DNA from: Burkholderia mayonis | GTDB taxonomy: Bacteria > Pseudomonadota > Gammaproteobacteria > Burkholderiales > Burkholderiaceae | Assembly: GCF_001523745.2 (NCBI RefSeq) | Contig: NZ_CP013386.1 | Location: forward strand, 3,720,001-3,784,000 | Length of the DNA: 64,000 nucleotides | Direction: 5' to 3' | In this document: in pieces, positions 19,187 through 29,996 of the stretch | How positions within the stretch are numbered: position 1 is the first letter of the stretch | Layout of the letters: every line of letters starts with the position of its first letter | Program-made: the position numbers and the translations under genes | The notes under the pieces: generated by a model | The model's database searches: none | The model's input: only the letters and a program-made list of their open reading frames with translations | Told to the model about the DNA's origin: nothing

Positions 19187-19957
19187 TTACTTGTAGTCGT
19201 AGTCGACCGTGAGCGGCGCGTGGTCGCTGAACTTGATGTCGCGGAAGATCGACGTGCGCTTCGCGGTGCCGGCAATGCCCGGCGTCGCGATCTGGTAATC
19301 GATCCGCCACCCGACGTTCTTCGCATACGCCTGGCCGCGATTGCTCCACCACGTGTACTGCTCGGGACGCGCATCGAGCGTGCGGAACACGTCGACGTAG
19401 CCCACGTCGTCGAACAGCTTCGTGAGCCACGCGCGCTCTTCCGGCAGGCAACCGGAGTTCTTCTGGTTGCTCTTCCAGTTCTTGATGTCGATTTCCTTGT
19501 GAACGATGTTCACGTCGCCGCACAGGATCACCTCGCGCTTCGCCTTCAGCTCGGCGAGATGCGGCATGAATTCGTCCATGAAGCGGTACTTCGCCTGCTG
19601 GCGCTCGTCGCCGCTCGATCCGGACGGCACGTACACCGACACGACCGACAGCTTGCCGAAGCGCGCCTCGACATAGCGGCCTTCCGAATCGAATTCACTG
19701 CTGCCATAGCCGATGATCACGTCGTCCGGCTCGCGGCGCAGGTAAAGGCCCGCGCCGCTGTAGCCCTTCTTCTCGGCATGGTGGAAGTAGCTCCTGAAGC
19801 CGTGCGGCTCGACGAACTCGGCGGGCAGATCGTCCGCCGACACCTTGATTTCCTGCACGCAGACGCAGTCGGCGTTCTGCTCGCCGAGCCAGTCGAAAAA
19901 GCCTTTCTTCGCGGCCGAGCGGATGCCGTTCAGATTCGCGGTGATGACACGCAGCAT
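19187..19957 (-). CDS. xth: Exodeoxyribonuclease III (AP endonuclease)
   Basis: Mg-dependent 3'-5' exonuclease and apurinic endonuclease for base-excision repair, 256 residues. Active-site motifs: QEIK (Glu36), GDVNIVH, WRIDYQ and the C-terminal SDHAPL. The ATG at 19957 begins MLRVITANLNGIRSA, the standard start. It follows ppk2 by 29 bp on the same strand. Confidence 0.94.
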   Translation of the reverse strand: MLRVITANLNGIRSAAKKGFFDWLGEQNADCVCVQEIKVSADDLPAEFVEPHGFRSYFHHAEKKGYSGAGLYLRREPDDVIIGYGSSEFDSEGRYVEARFGKLSVVSVYVPSGSSGDERQQAKYRFMDEFMPHLAELKAKREVILCGDVNIVHKEIDIKNWKSNQKNSGCLPEERAWLTKLFDDVGYVDVFRTLDARPEQYTWWSNRGQAYAKNVGWRIDYQIATPGIAGTAKRTSIFRDIKFSDHAPLTVDYDYK

Positions 19958-19986
19958 GATGTTCCGTCCAGTGAATTCGTTGCGGT

Positions 19987-20826
19987 TTATTGGATCTTGA
20001 TGCCCGCAAGCTCGGGCTTCGCGGGAGGAAATTCGAGCTTCATCGCGGTCAGCTCGCGCAGCAGCAGCTCGGCGATCATCACGTTGCGATGCGTCTTCGA
20101 ATCGGCCGGGATCACGTACCACGGCGCATGCTCGGCGGACGTCGCGGCGAGCGCGTCGCGATACGCGGCCTGATACGCATCCCAGTGCTTGCGCGCTTCG
20201 AGGTCCGAAATATCGAACTTCCAGTGCTTGTTCGGATCGTCGATGCGCGCCTGCAGCCGCGCGCGCTGCTCGTCCTTCGAGATATGCAGGAAGCACTTGA
20301 CGACCCGCGTGCCGGATTCGGCAAGCATCTCCTCGAACTGGCGGATCTGCTTGTAGCGCCGCTCGCACTCGGCCTTGTCGATCGCGCCCGTCACGCGGGG
20401 CACGAGCACATCCTCGTAATGGCTGCGGTTGAAGATCGTCAGCTCGCCCGCGGCAGGCGCCTGCGCATGCACGCGCCAGAGGAAGTCGTGCGCGAGCTCG
20501 ACGGGCGTCGGCGCCTTGAACGATACGATGCGCAGCCCGAGCGGGTCGACTTCGTGGAACACCGCCCGCATCGTGCCGTCCTTGCCGCTCGTGTCCATCC
20601 CTTGCAGCACGAGCAGCATCCGCTTGTGCTGCTGCGTGTGCAGACGCTCCTGCAGCGTGTCGAGCTGCAACGCGACGGCGGACAGCCGCTCGCGGTCGGT
20701 TTCCTTCGTTCCACCGGAAAACGGCTTCGCGGCCGGTTCGAACGCATCGAGCGCGAACGCGGCGGCTTCTTTTTCGCGCGTGTGATACGGCACGCGGTAG
20801 TCGTCGAGCGACGGTTGCTTGGCCAT
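19987..20826 (-). CDS. ppk2: PPK2-family polyphosphate kinase / polyphosphate:nucleotide phosphotransferase
   Basis: P-loop kinase of 279 residues that moves phosphate between polyphosphate and nucleotides. Walker A is GMDTSGKDG (77-85), the lid-module Arg/Lys segment follows, and Walker B is IFNRSHYEDVLVPRV, all PPK2 hallmarks. The start at ATG 20826 is chosen because AGGAGG lies 5 nt upstream; a GTG two codons earlier would overlap it. Substrate preference (AMP, ADP or GDP) cannot be judged from the sequence. Confidence 0.9.
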   Translation of the reverse strand: MAKQPSLDDYRVPYHTREKEAAAFALDAFEPAAKPFSGGTKETDRERLSAVALQLDTLQERLHTQQHKRMLLVLQGMDTSGKDGTMRAVFHEVDPLGLRIVSFKAPTPVELAHDFLWRVHAQAPAAGELTIFNRSHYEDVLVPRVTGAIDKAECERRYKQIRQFEEMLAESGTRVVKCFLHISKDEQRARLQARIDDPNKHWKFDISDLEARKHWDAYQAAYRDALAATSAEHAPWYVIPADSKTHRNVMIAELLLRELTAMKLEFPPAKPELAGIKIQ

Positions 20827-20881
20827 CGACACCTCCTGTCGTGTTGCACGAAGCGCGGCCCTTGCGCCTCGCGAAATGCGA

Positions 20882-20918
20882 GCGGGCCGCCCCGAACGCC
20901 GGTTCGGCGGCGGCCCGC
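20882..20918 (-). terminator. Long GC-rich hairpin between gatB and ppk2
   Basis: A 10 bp outer stem (20882-20891 with 20909-20918) and a 6 bp inner stem (CCGAAC/GTTCGG) lie 36 bp past the gatB stop. There is no clear U-run, so it may only partly terminate or may protect the 3' end of the mRNA. Confidence 0.4.
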
Positions 20919-20953
20919 TTGCATCGGTACGGTTTCAATCCGGCGGCGGCCGC

Positions 20954-22441
20954 TCAGCCGAGCTTCTTCTTCAAGAGCTCGTTGACCTGCTGCGGGTTCG
21001 CCTTGCCCTTCGTCGCCTTCATCGCTTGGCCGACGAGCGCGTTGAACGCCTTTTCCTTGCCCGCGCGGAACTCCTCGACCGACTTCGCGTTCGCGGCGAG
21101 CACCTCGTCGATGATCGCTTCGAGCGCGCCCGTGTCGGAGATCTGCTTCAGGCCCTTCGCTTCGATGATTCGGTCGGCTGCGCCTTCGTCGGCCGCCTTC
21201 TCGTCCCAGATCGTCACGAAGATTTCCTTCGCGATCTTGTTCGAGATCGTGCCGTCGGCGATGCGCTGCAGCACGAGCGCGAGCTGCGCCGCGGACACCG
21301 GGCACGCGTCGATGTCGATGCCGTCGCGGTTGAGCTGCGACGATACGTCGCCCATCAGCCAGTTCGCCGCGATCTTCGCGTTCGCGCCGTCGGCGGTTGC
21401 CGCGCCGACCTTCGCGACCACTGCCTCGAAATACTCGGCCATCGCCTTGCTCGACGTCAGCACGCCGGCGTCGTACGCGGACACGCCGTACTGCTCGACG
21501 AAGCGCTGCTGCATCGCGGCCGGCAACTCGGGCATCCCGCCCTTCACGCGCGCGATCCAATCCGCGCCGATCACGAGCGGCATCAGGTCCGGATCGGGGA
21601 AGTAGCGGTAGTCGTGCGCGTCTTCCTTGCTGCGCATCGAGCGCGTCTCGCGCTTGTCCGGATCGTACAGACGCGTTTCCTGCACGACTTCGCCGCCGTC
21701 CTCGATCAGCTCGATCTGGCGACGCACCTCGTAGTTGATTGCTTCCTCGAGGAAGCGGAACGAGTTCAGGTTCTTGATCTCGGCGCGCGTGCCGAACTTC
21801 TCCTGGCCGACCGGACGCACCGACACGTTCGCGTCGCAGCGGAACGAGCCTTCCTGCATGTTGCCGTCGCAGATGCCGAGCCACATGACGAGGCCGTGCA
21901 GCGCCTTCGCGTACGCGACCGCCTCGGCCGCGCTGCGCATTTCCGGCTCGGTGACGATCTCGAGGAGCGGCGTGCCCGCGCGGTTCAGGTCGATGCCCGT
22001 CATCCCCGCGAAGTCCTCGTGCAGCGACTTGCCGGCATCCTCCTCGAGGTGCGCGCGCGTCAGGTTGACCGTCTTCGAATACGCTTCCTTGCCGGCCTTC
22101 TCATTGGCGGGCACCTGGATCGTGATCTGGCCGCCCTGCACGACGGGGATCTCGTACTGGCTGATCTGATAGCCCTTCGGCAGATCCGGATAGAAATAAT
22201 TCTTGCGCGCGAAGACGCTGCGTGACGCCACCGTCGCGCCGATCGCGAGGCCGAAGCGGATCGCCCGCTCGACCGCGCCGCGGTTCAGTACCGGCAGCAC
22301 GCCCGGCAGCGCGAGATCGACCGGGCAGGCCTGCGTGTTCGGTTCCGCGCCGAACTGCGTCGACGCGCCCGAGAAAATCTTCGAGACGGTCGACAGCTGC
22401 GCGTGCGTCTCGAGGCCGATAACGACTTCCCACTGGGTCAT
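20954..22441 (-). CDS. gatB: Aspartyl/glutamyl-tRNA amidotransferase subunit B
   Basis: The subunit of GatCAB that activates and transamidates Glu-tRNA(Gln) or Asp-tRNA(Asn). About 495 residues, beginning [16 protein letters not shown]. Cradle-domain motifs are present ([44 protein letters not shown]), as is the C-terminal YqeY-like tail ending in LLKKKLG. The ATG at 22441 is 2 bp from the gatA stop, so it is coupled to gatA. Confidence 0.97.
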   Translation of the reverse strand: MTQWEVVIGLETHAQLSTVSKIFSGASTQFGAEPNTQACPVDLALPGVLPVLNRGAVERAIRFGLAIGATVASRSVFARKNYFYPDLPKGYQISQYEIPVVQGGQITIQVPANEKAGKEAYSKTVNLTRAHLEEDAGKSLHEDFAGMTGIDLNRAGTPLLEIVTEPEMRSAAEAVAYAKALHGLVMWLGICDGNMQEGSFRCDANVSVRPVGQEKFGTRAEIKNLNSFRFLEEAINYEVRRQIELIEDGGEVVQETRLYDPDKRETRSMRSKEDAHDYRYFPDPDLMPLVIGADWIARVKGGMPELPAAMQQRFVEQYGVSAYDAGVLTSSKAMAEYFEAVVAKVGAATADGANAKIAANWLMGDVSSQLNRDGIDIDACPVSAAQLALVLQRIADGTISNKIAKEIFVTIWDEKAADEGAADRIIEAKGLKQISDTGALEAIIDEVLAANAKSVEEFRAGKEKAFNALVGQAMKATKGKANPQQVNELLKKKLG

Positions 22442-22443
22442 GC

Positions 22444-23934
22444 TCACACTCCTGCCGGTTTCTGTTCGTGCCAGTCGGTCGCGCGCTGGAACGCGTCGGC
22501 GACCTGCAGCATCCTGGCTTCGTCGAAATAGTTGCCGATGATCTGCAGACCGACCGGGCGCTTTGCATTCGCGCCCGCGCCGAAGCCGCACGGCACGCTC
22601 ATGCCGGGCAGGCCGGCGAGGCTCACCGACAGCGTGTAGATGTCCGCGAGGTACATCTGGACGGGATCGTCGCCCTTCGCGCCGAGGTCCCACGCGACGG
22701 TCGGCGACGCCGGACCCATGATCACGTCGCACTGCTTGAACGCCTCCTGGAAATCCTGCGCGATGATCCGGCGGATCTTCTGCGCCTGCAGGTAATACGC
22801 ATCGTAATAGCCGTGCGACAGCACGTACGTGCCGACGAGAATCCGGCGCTTCACTTCCGGCCCGAAGCCCTCGGCGCGCGACTTCTTGTACATGTCGAGC
22901 AGATCGCGGTACTCGGCCGCGCGGTGGCCGTAGCGCACGCCGTCGAAACGCGACAGGTTCGACGACGCTTCCGCCGGTGCGATCACGTAATAAACGGGGA
23001 TCGACAGCTCGGTCTTCGGCAGCGACACCGGCACGAGCGTCGCGCCGAGCGCTTCGTACTGCTTGAGCGCGGCGTCGATCGCGGCGCGCACGTCGTCGGC
23101 GAGACCCGCGCCGAAGTATTCGCTCGGCAAGCCGATGCGCAGGCCGGCGAGCGGCTTGCCCGCGTCGGCGTCGGCCGACCACGTCTTGCCGAGGTGGCGC
23201 GTATAGTCCTCATCGGCGCGCTCGAGGCTCGTCGAGTCGCGCTCGTCGAAGCCCGCCATCGCGTTCAGCAGGAGCGCGCAGTCGGCGGCGCTCCGCGCGA
23301 TCGGGCCGCCCTGGTCGAGCGACGACGCGAACGCGATCATCCCGTAGCGCGACACGCGGCCGTACGTCGGCTTGATGCCCGTCACGCCGGCGAACGACGC
23401 CGGCTGGCGGATCGAGCCGCCGGTGTCGGTGCCGGTCGCGGCGGGCGCGAGGCGCGCGGCGACCGCAGCCGAGCTGCCGCCCGAGCTGCCGCCCGGCACC
23501 GCGTTCGTGTCCCAAGGGTTCTTCACCGGGCCGAACGCGGAGTTCTCGTTCGACGAGCCCATCGCGAACTCGTCCATGTTGGTCTTGCCGAGCGTGACCA
23601 TGCCCGCCTTCGCGAGGCGCGCGACGACGGTCGCGTCGAACGGGCTCGTGTAGTTCGCGAGCATCTTCGAGCCGGCGGTCGAGCGCCAGCCGCGCGTGAC
23701 GAATACGTCCTTGTGGGCGATCGGCAGGCCGGCGAGCGGGCCGGCGGCGCCTTGCGCGAGCGCGGCGTCGGCCGCCTTCGCCTGCGCGAGCGTGAGATCC
23801 GCGTCGACGTGGACGAACGCGTTCAGATCGCGCGCGGCGTCGATCCGTTTCAAATAGTGCTGCGCAAGCTCGACGGCCGAGCATTCCTTGGCATCGAGCG
23901 CGGCGCGCAGTTCGGTCAGGCTTTTTGCGTGCAT
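22444..23934 (-). CDS. gatA: Aspartyl/glutamyl-tRNA amidotransferase subunit A
   Basis: Amidase-signature glutaminase of 496 residues that supplies ammonia to GatB. The catalytic triad is visible: Lys75 (PIAHKDVF), the cis-Ser in GGSSGGSS (Ser150) and the nucleophile Ser174 in [12 protein letters not shown]. It lies 115 bp downstream of gatC on the minus strand. The presence of the complex suggests indirect Gln- and/or Asn-tRNA charging. Confidence 0.97.
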   Translation of the reverse strand: MHAKSLTELRAALDAKECSAVELAQHYLKRIDAARDLNAFVHVDADLTLAQAKAADAALAQGAAGPLAGLPIAHKDVFVTRGWRSTAGSKMLANYTSPFDATVVARLAKAGMVTLGKTNMDEFAMGSSNENSAFGPVKNPWDTNAVPGGSSGGSSAAVAARLAPAATGTDTGGSIRQPASFAGVTGIKPTYGRVSRYGMIAFASSLDQGGPIARSAADCALLLNAMAGFDERDSTSLERADEDYTRHLGKTWSADADAGKPLAGLRIGLPSEYFGAGLADDVRAAIDAALKQYEALGATLVPVSLPKTELSIPVYYVIAPAEASSNLSRFDGVRYGHRAAEYRDLLDMYKKSRAEGFGPEVKRRILVGTYVLSHGYYDAYYLQAQKIRRIIAQDFQEAFKQCDVIMGPASPTVAWDLGAKGDDPVQMYLADIYTLSVSLAGLPGMSVPCGFGAGANAKRPVGLQIIGNYFDEARMLQVADAFQRATDWHEQKPAGV

Positions 23935-24049
23935 TGCGTGGGTTTCCTGGATTCTTCGGCGCGCGCGGCAACGGCGCGCGCCCGGGCGAACAAGCTGACG
24001 AAACGGGCCGGCGAGGCCGGCTGCTGGGGCCGCGGCCCGAATCGGGCGC

Positions 24050-24349
24050 TTACTCGATCACCTTCGGCACGAGGTAGAGGCCGTCCTGGACAGCCGGGGC
24101 CGGGCGCTGATTCTCGTCGCGGCTCACGTGTTCCGTGACGGCGTCGTCGCGCAGCCGCTGCGCGACGGCCTGGATCTGCTCGATCGGGTGCGCGAGCGGC
24201 GCGACGCCCGTCGTATCGACGGCCTGCATCTGCTCGACGAGGCTGAAGAATTCGTTGAGCTGGGTAAGCGTATGCTCGGCGTCGGCGTCGGCCATTTCGA
24301 GCCGCGCCAGGTGCGCGATGCGTTTCACATCGGTCAGGGTCAAAGCCAT
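24050..24349 (-). CDS. gatC: Aspartyl/glutamyl-tRNA amidotransferase subunit C
   Basis: Small stabilising subunit (99 residues) of GatCAB, wrapping between GatA and GatB. Starts [19 protein letters not shown] and ends [11 protein letters not shown], both characteristic. It is the first gene of the gatCAB operon and divergent from mreB. Confidence 0.96.
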   Translation of the reverse strand: MALTLTDVKRIAHLARLEMADADAEHTLTQLNEFFSLVEQMQAVDTTGVAPLAHPIEQIQAVAQRLRDDAVTEHVSRDENQRPAPAVQDGLYLVPKVIE

Positions 24350-24713
24350 GCGGTCACCGGAAAAACAAGGGCTTGGCGCAGCGTGAAACTTGCGTTGCGT
24401 CAGGGGGTTGGAGGACTCGATCGAACCCTCAAAAATCGGGGACGAAGCGGCGAAAATACCGCCCGTTTCGATTCAAATACTGCGAAATTATAAGGTATCA
24501 TTACGCGTTCGACCCAGACCCGGACTGCCTTTGCCGCGCCGCCGCCGCTTTGACGAAGCCGCGCGGGCTTCGCGCCGGTCCCGGAAGATTTCACTCGCAG
24601 CTTCGCGCTTCCGAGCGGCCGCTCCCGCCCGATCCGAGGCTGTTATTTTTTCCGCTGCCGCCCTTCGCGTCATGTTCGCATGGGGCCGGCCCCAGAGCGA
24701 AACAGGATTCTGA
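24350..24713. promoter_or_regulatory. Divergent gatC / mreB promoter region
   Basis: No gene is present in these 364 bp. A perfect TATAAT lies on the minus strand at 24492-24487 and would give gatC a leader of about 130 nt, although its -35 is poor. The overlapping TATCAT at 24496-24501, with TTCAAA upstream, could serve mreB on the plus strand. Confidence 0.45.
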
Positions 24714-25757
<1,044 letters not shown>

Positions 25758-25876
25758 TCGTCTAGGTATCCGTATGTCGCTCGCGCGGCGTGGCCGGCTC
25801 GCTCGTTTAGAACGAACCGCCGCGCCGTTCGCGCGTCTGAGCAACATCTAAATCGATCACGCGCCCGGCGCCGACC

Positions 25877-26944
25877 ATGGAATACAGTCCGCCGCCCCTC
25901 TTCAAACAAGGTCCGTCCGCGCTCGCGCGGCTGACCTTCTTCGTCGTCCTGGCGATCGCGCTCCTCATCTCGGACGCGCGCTTCAACACACTCGAAATCG
26001 TCCGCGGCGTCCTCGGCACCGTGCTCTATCCGCTGCAGCGCGCGGCGCTCGTGCCGCGCGACCTGTTCGTCGGCGCGACCGAGCTCGCGACGTCGAGCGC
26101 GTCGCTGCGGCACGAAAACCAGCAATTGCGCGACCGCAACCTGACGCTGTCGCTGCAGGCGAACCAGGCAGGCCAGCTCGCTGCCGACAATGCGCACCTG
26201 CGCGCGGTGCTCGAGCTGCGCCAGCAGATCGCCGCGCAGGCGACGCCCGTCGAGATCCAGTACGACACCGGCGACCCGTTCTCGCAAAAGATCATCATCG
26301 GCCACGGCGCGCAGGCGGGCATCCAGGACGGCGCGCCCGTCGTCAACGAGGACGGCGTGATCGGCCAGGTCACGCGCGTGTTCCCGCTGCAGTCGGAAGT
26401 CACGCTCGTCACCGATCGCGACCTCGCGATTCCGGTCCAGGTGCTGCGCACCGGGTTGCGCAGCGTGATCTACGGCACGCCGAAGGGCGACGCGCTCGAT
26501 CTGCGCTTCGTGCCGACGAGCGCCGACCTGCTCGTCGGCGACGAGCTCGTGACGAGCGGCCTCGACGGCGTCTATCCGCCGGGGCTGCCGGTCGCGAAGG
26601 TCGTACGCGTCGACAAGCTCGCCGACACCGCGTTCGCGCACGTCGTCTGCGCACCGGTCGCCGCGGTGCGCGGCGCGCGCGAGATGCTCGTGCTGCACTA
26701 CCGCACCGACGTCCCGCCGCGGCCCGCGACCGACGACGCCGCGAGCGACGCGAAGTCGGCGAAGGGCAAGAAGGCGGCGAAGGGCGCGGACAAAAACGCG
26801 AAGGCGGCGGACAAGAGCGCCGACAAGGGTGCGAAGCCCGCCGCGCAACCGCCCTCGCCCGCCCAGAACCGCCCGGCCGGCGCGGCGCAGCCCGCCGCCC
26901 CGCTCAAACCCGCGGCCGCGCCGTCGCAAGGAGCGCAGCGATGA
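25877..26944 (+). CDS. mreC: Rod-shape determining protein MreC
   Basis: A 355-residue bitopic inner-membrane protein that activates PBP2/RodA. One TM helix (about residues 18-36) is followed by a periplasmic coiled coil (ASLRHENQQLRDRNLTL) and the two beta-barrel domains with GHGAQAGIQDGAPVVNEDGVIGQV. The last 75 residues form a Lys/Ala/Pro-rich low-complexity tail, longer than in E. coli. Its stop codon overlaps the mreD ATG. Confidence 0.95.
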   Translation: MEYSPPPLFKQGPSALARLTFFVVLAIALLISDARFNTLEIVRGVLGTVLYPLQRAALVPRDLFVGATELATSSASLRHENQQLRDRNLTLSLQANQAGQLAADNAHLRAVLELRQQIAAQATPVEIQYDTGDPFSQKIIIGHGAQAGIQDGAPVVNEDGVIGQVTRVFPLQSEVTLVTDRDLAIPVQVLRTGLRSVIYGTPKGDALDLRFVPTSADLLVGDELVTSGLDGVYPPGLPVAKVVRVDKLADTAFAHVVCAPVAAVRGAREMLVLHYRTDVPPRPATDDAASDAKSAKGKKAAKGADKNAKAADKSADKGAKPAAQPPSPAQNRPAGAAQPAAPLKPAAAPSQGAQR

Positions 26945-27453
26945 ACCGCCCTCAGTACATCCTGCAGCCGGTCAATCCGTACTTCATCGTCTTCAGCCTC
27001 GCGGCCGCGTTCCTGCTGAACCTGATGCCGTGGGGGCGGATCCCCGGCGTGCCCGATTTCGTTGCGCTCGTCGTGCTGTTCTGGAACATCCACCAGCCGC
27101 GCAAGGTCGGGATGGGCGTCGCGTTCATGCTCGGCATCCTGATGGACGTCCACGACGCGGGCCTCCTCGGCGAGCACGCGCTCGCGTACACGCTGCTCGC
27201 GTACGGCGCGATCACGATCCACCGGCGCGTGCTGTGGCTGCCGCTCGGCGTGCAAATTTTCTACGTCGCGCCGCTTCTCGTGCTCGCGCAGCTCGTGCCG
27301 TTCGTGATCCGGCTGCTGATGGGCGCCGCGTTTCCCGGCTGGAGCTATCTCGTCGACGGTTTCGTCGAGGCGGCGCTGTGGCCGATCGCGAGCCATCTGC
27401 TGCTAATGCCGCAGCGCCGTCCGGTCGACCCGGACGACACGCGGCCGATCTGA
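26941..27453 (+). CDS. mreD: Rod-shape determining protein MreD
   Basis: Polytopic inner-membrane protein of 170 residues with about five hydrophobic helices, a partner of MreC in the elongasome. It begins MNRPQYILQPVNPYFIVFSL and ends in a short acidic tail after the last helix. The ATG overlaps the mreC stop, giving translational coupling. Confidence 0.94.
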   Translation: MNRPQYILQPVNPYFIVFSLAAAFLLNLMPWGRIPGVPDFVALVVLFWNIHQPRKVGMGVAFMLGILMDVHDAGLLGEHALAYTLLAYGAITIHRRVLWLPLGVQIFYVAPLLVLAQLVPFVIRLLMGAAFPGWSYLVDGFVEAALWPIASHLLLMPQRRPVDPDDTRPI

Positions 27454-27636
27454 CGCGCCGCGCCGCCAGGATTTCCACGTTGAACGCCCGCCGACCGCCC
27501 GCCCGCCCGCCGCTAGCGTTTTGCGGCCGCAGCGCGCCGGCCTGCGAGTGGGCGCGGCCCGCGCGAGCGCGCCGTGTCGGCACCGCCCGACACACCGGCG
27601 CAGCGACGGAAAGCACGCCCCTTCATCCGTAATCGC

Positions 27637-29985
27637 ATGACCGAATTCAAGGACACTCAACAGCAGCTCTCGAAGTTCCGCCTGCGCGTCGCGGCGGCGG
27701 GCGTGTTCGTGTTCGTCTGCTTCGGCCTGCTCGCCACGCGGTTCTTCTACCTGCAGGTCTGGCAGCACGGCAAATACGCGCTGCAGGCCGAGGAAAACCG
27801 GATCTCGGTCGCGCCGATCGTCCCGAACCGCGGGATCATCACCGACCGCAACGGCGTCGTGCTCGCGAAGAACTACTCGGCGTACACGCTCGAGATCACG
27901 CCGTCGAAGCTGACCGACACGCTCGAAAACACGATCAACGCGCTCTCCGAAGTCGTGCAGATCGACGCGCGCGACCGCCGCCGCTTCAAGAAGCTGCAGG
28001 AGGACTCGAAGAACTTCGAGAGCCTGCCGATCCGAACGCGCCTGACCGACGACGAAGTCGCGCGCTTCACCGCGCAGCGCTGGCGCTTCCCGGGCGTCGA
28101 CGTGCGCGCGCGCCTGTTCCGCCAATATCCGCTCGGCCCAACGGCCGCGCACGTGATCGGCTACATCGGCCGGATCTCGAAGCGCGACCAGGACCGCATC
28201 GACGCGATGAGCGACGAGAACGACAGCGATCCGGAAACCTACGATCCGCGCCGCGACGCGAACAACTACAAGGGCACCGACTACATCGGCAAGGTCGGCG
28301 TCGAGCAGAGCTACGAGACGGAGCTGCACGGGATCACGGGCTTCGAGGAAGTCGAGGTGACAGCGGGCGGGCGGCCGGTGCGCACGCTGTCGCGCACGCA
28401 GGCGACGCCCGGCAGCAACCTCGTACTGTCGCTCGACATCGGACTGCAGCAGGTCGCCGAGCAGGCGTTCGCCGGCAAACGCGGCGCGCTCGTCGCGATC
28501 GAGCCGAAGACAGGCGACGTGCTCGCGTTCGTGTCGTCGCCGAGCTTCGACCCGAATTCGTTCGTCGACGGGATCGACCAGCAGACCTGGGACGAGCTCA
28601 ACAACTCGCCCGACAAGCCGCTCCTGAACCGCCCGCTGCACGGCACCTATCCGCCCGGCTCGACGTACAAACCGTTCATGGCGCTCGCAGGCCTGACGCT
28701 CGGCAAGCGCTCGCCGGGCTGGGGCTTCCAGGACCCCGGCTACTTCACGTTCGGCGGCCACACGTTCCGCAACGACGTGCGCTCGGGTCAAGGCTGGGTC
28801 GACATGAACAAGGCGATCATGGTGTCGAACGACACGTATTTCTACATGCTCGCGCGCGACCTCGGCGTGACCGCGATCGCGAATTTCATGAAGCCGTTCG
28901 GATTCGGCCAGATCACCGGCATCGACGTCCAGGGCGAGGCGCGCGGCGTGCTGCCGTCGCCCGAATGGAAGAAGAAGACGTTCAAGAAGGCCGCGCAGCA
29001 GAAGTGGTTCGACGGCGAGACGATCAGCCTCGGGATCGGACAAGGCTACAACTCGTTCACGATCCTGCAGCTCGCGCACGCGACCGCGACGCTCGCGAAC
29101 GACGGCGTCGTCATGAAGCCGCACCTCGTGAAAGAGGTCGAGAACCCGATCTCGCGCGAGCGGCATCTGACCGTGCCGAAGGAAAGCGGCGCGATCCCGC
29201 TCAAGCAGGGCGACCTCGACGTCGTGAAGCGCGGGATGGAAAACGTCGTCGAGAATCCGTCCGGCACCGCGTTCAAGGTGTTCCGCGGCGCGCCGTACCT
29301 CGCGGCGGGCAAGACCGGCACCGCGCAGGTGTTCTCGCTGCAGGGCGGCAACTACCGCGGCCACCTGCTTGCCGAGCATCTGCGCGACCACGCGCTCTTC
29401 ATCGCATACGCGCCCGCCGACCATCCGCAGATCGCGATCGCGCTGATTGTCGAGAACGGCGGCTGGGGCGCACAGTCCGCAGGCCCAATCGCGCGGCGCG
29501 TGCTCGATTTCTATCTGCTCGACCGCAAGAATCCCACGACGGAAGCCGCAGCCGTCGCGGCGGCCGCGTCGGCGACCGAGCCGGTCAACGCGCCCGTGAT
29601 CGGCGACGCGACGAAGCCTGTCGGCGTTGCGGCCGGGTTCAAGGCGCTGCCTCGGCCGACGCCGCCCGCGGCAGCGAGCGGAGCGGAGGCGGCGTCGGGC
29701 GCAAGCGGGGCGGCGGCCAGCGACGCAAATGCCGGCGTCGGCGCAGCGGGCACTCGCGCGGCCCCCCATGCAATCGGCACCGCGACGAGCGCAACGGCCA
29801 GCGCTCCAGGCGCAACCGCGACGGCCGTCAGCGCCGCGAGCGCGCCGCCTGCGGCCCGCCGCCTGCCTACGCGCAAACCGCGCCGCGCGCCGGCGAGCGA
29901 CGCGGCGATCACCGCCGCCGCGCCGCGGAACGACAACCGCGCCATCCCCGCCGAGAAGCCGGCGCGGGGCGGCATCGACGAGTAA
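27637..29985 (+). CDS. mrdA: Penicillin-binding protein 2 (elongation transpeptidase)
   Basis: Class B PBP of 782 residues that cross-links lateral-wall peptidoglycan with RodA. One N-terminal TM helix (VAAAGVFVFVCFGLLATRFFY), then the pedestal/dimerisation domain. The transpeptidase motifs are SxxK at Ser342 (PPGSTYKPF), SxN (VSNDTYF) and KTG at Lys559 (AGKTGTAQ). About 150 residues after the catalytic domain are Ala/Pro/Gly-rich low complexity, unlike the ~630-residue E. coli protein. The start ATG at 27637 was chosen over the longer frame because it gives the normal short cytoplasmic tail. Confidence 0.95.
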   Translation: MTEFKDTQQQLSKFRLRVAAAGVFVFVCFGLLATRFFYLQVWQHGKYALQAEENRISVAPIVPNRGIITDRNGVVLAKNYSAYTLEITPSKLTDTLENTINALSEVVQIDARDRRRFKKLQEDSKNFESLPIRTRLTDDEVARFTAQRWRFPGVDVRARLFRQYPLGPTAAHVIGYIGRISKRDQDRIDAMSDENDSDPETYDPRRDANNYKGTDYIGKVGVEQSYETELHGITGFEEVEVTAGGRPVRTLSRTQATPGSNLVLSLDIGLQQVAEQAFAGKRGALVAIEPKTGDVLAFVSSPSFDPNSFVDGIDQQTWDELNNSPDKPLLNRPLHGTYPPGSTYKPFMALAGLTLGKRSPGWGFQDPGYFTFGGHTFRNDVRSGQGWVDMNKAIMVSNDTYFYMLARDLGVTAIANFMKPFGFGQITGIDVQGEARGVLPSPEWKKKTFKKAAQQKWFDGETISLGIGQGYNSFTILQLAHATATLANDGVVMKPHLVKEVENPISRERHLTVPKESGAIPLKQGDLDVVKRGMENVVENPSGTAFKVFRGAPYLAAGKTGTAQVFSLQGGNYRGHLLAEHLRDHALFIAYAPADHPQIAIALIVENGGWGAQSAGPIARRVLDFYLLDRKNPTTEAAAVAAAASATEPVNAPVIGDATKPVGVAAGFKALPRPTPPAAASGAEAASGASGAAASDANAGVGAAGTRAAPHAIGTATSATASAPGATATAVSAASAPPAARRLPTRKPRRAPASDAAITAAAPRNDNRAIPAEKPARGGIDE

Positions 29986-29996
29986 CGGAGACAGGC

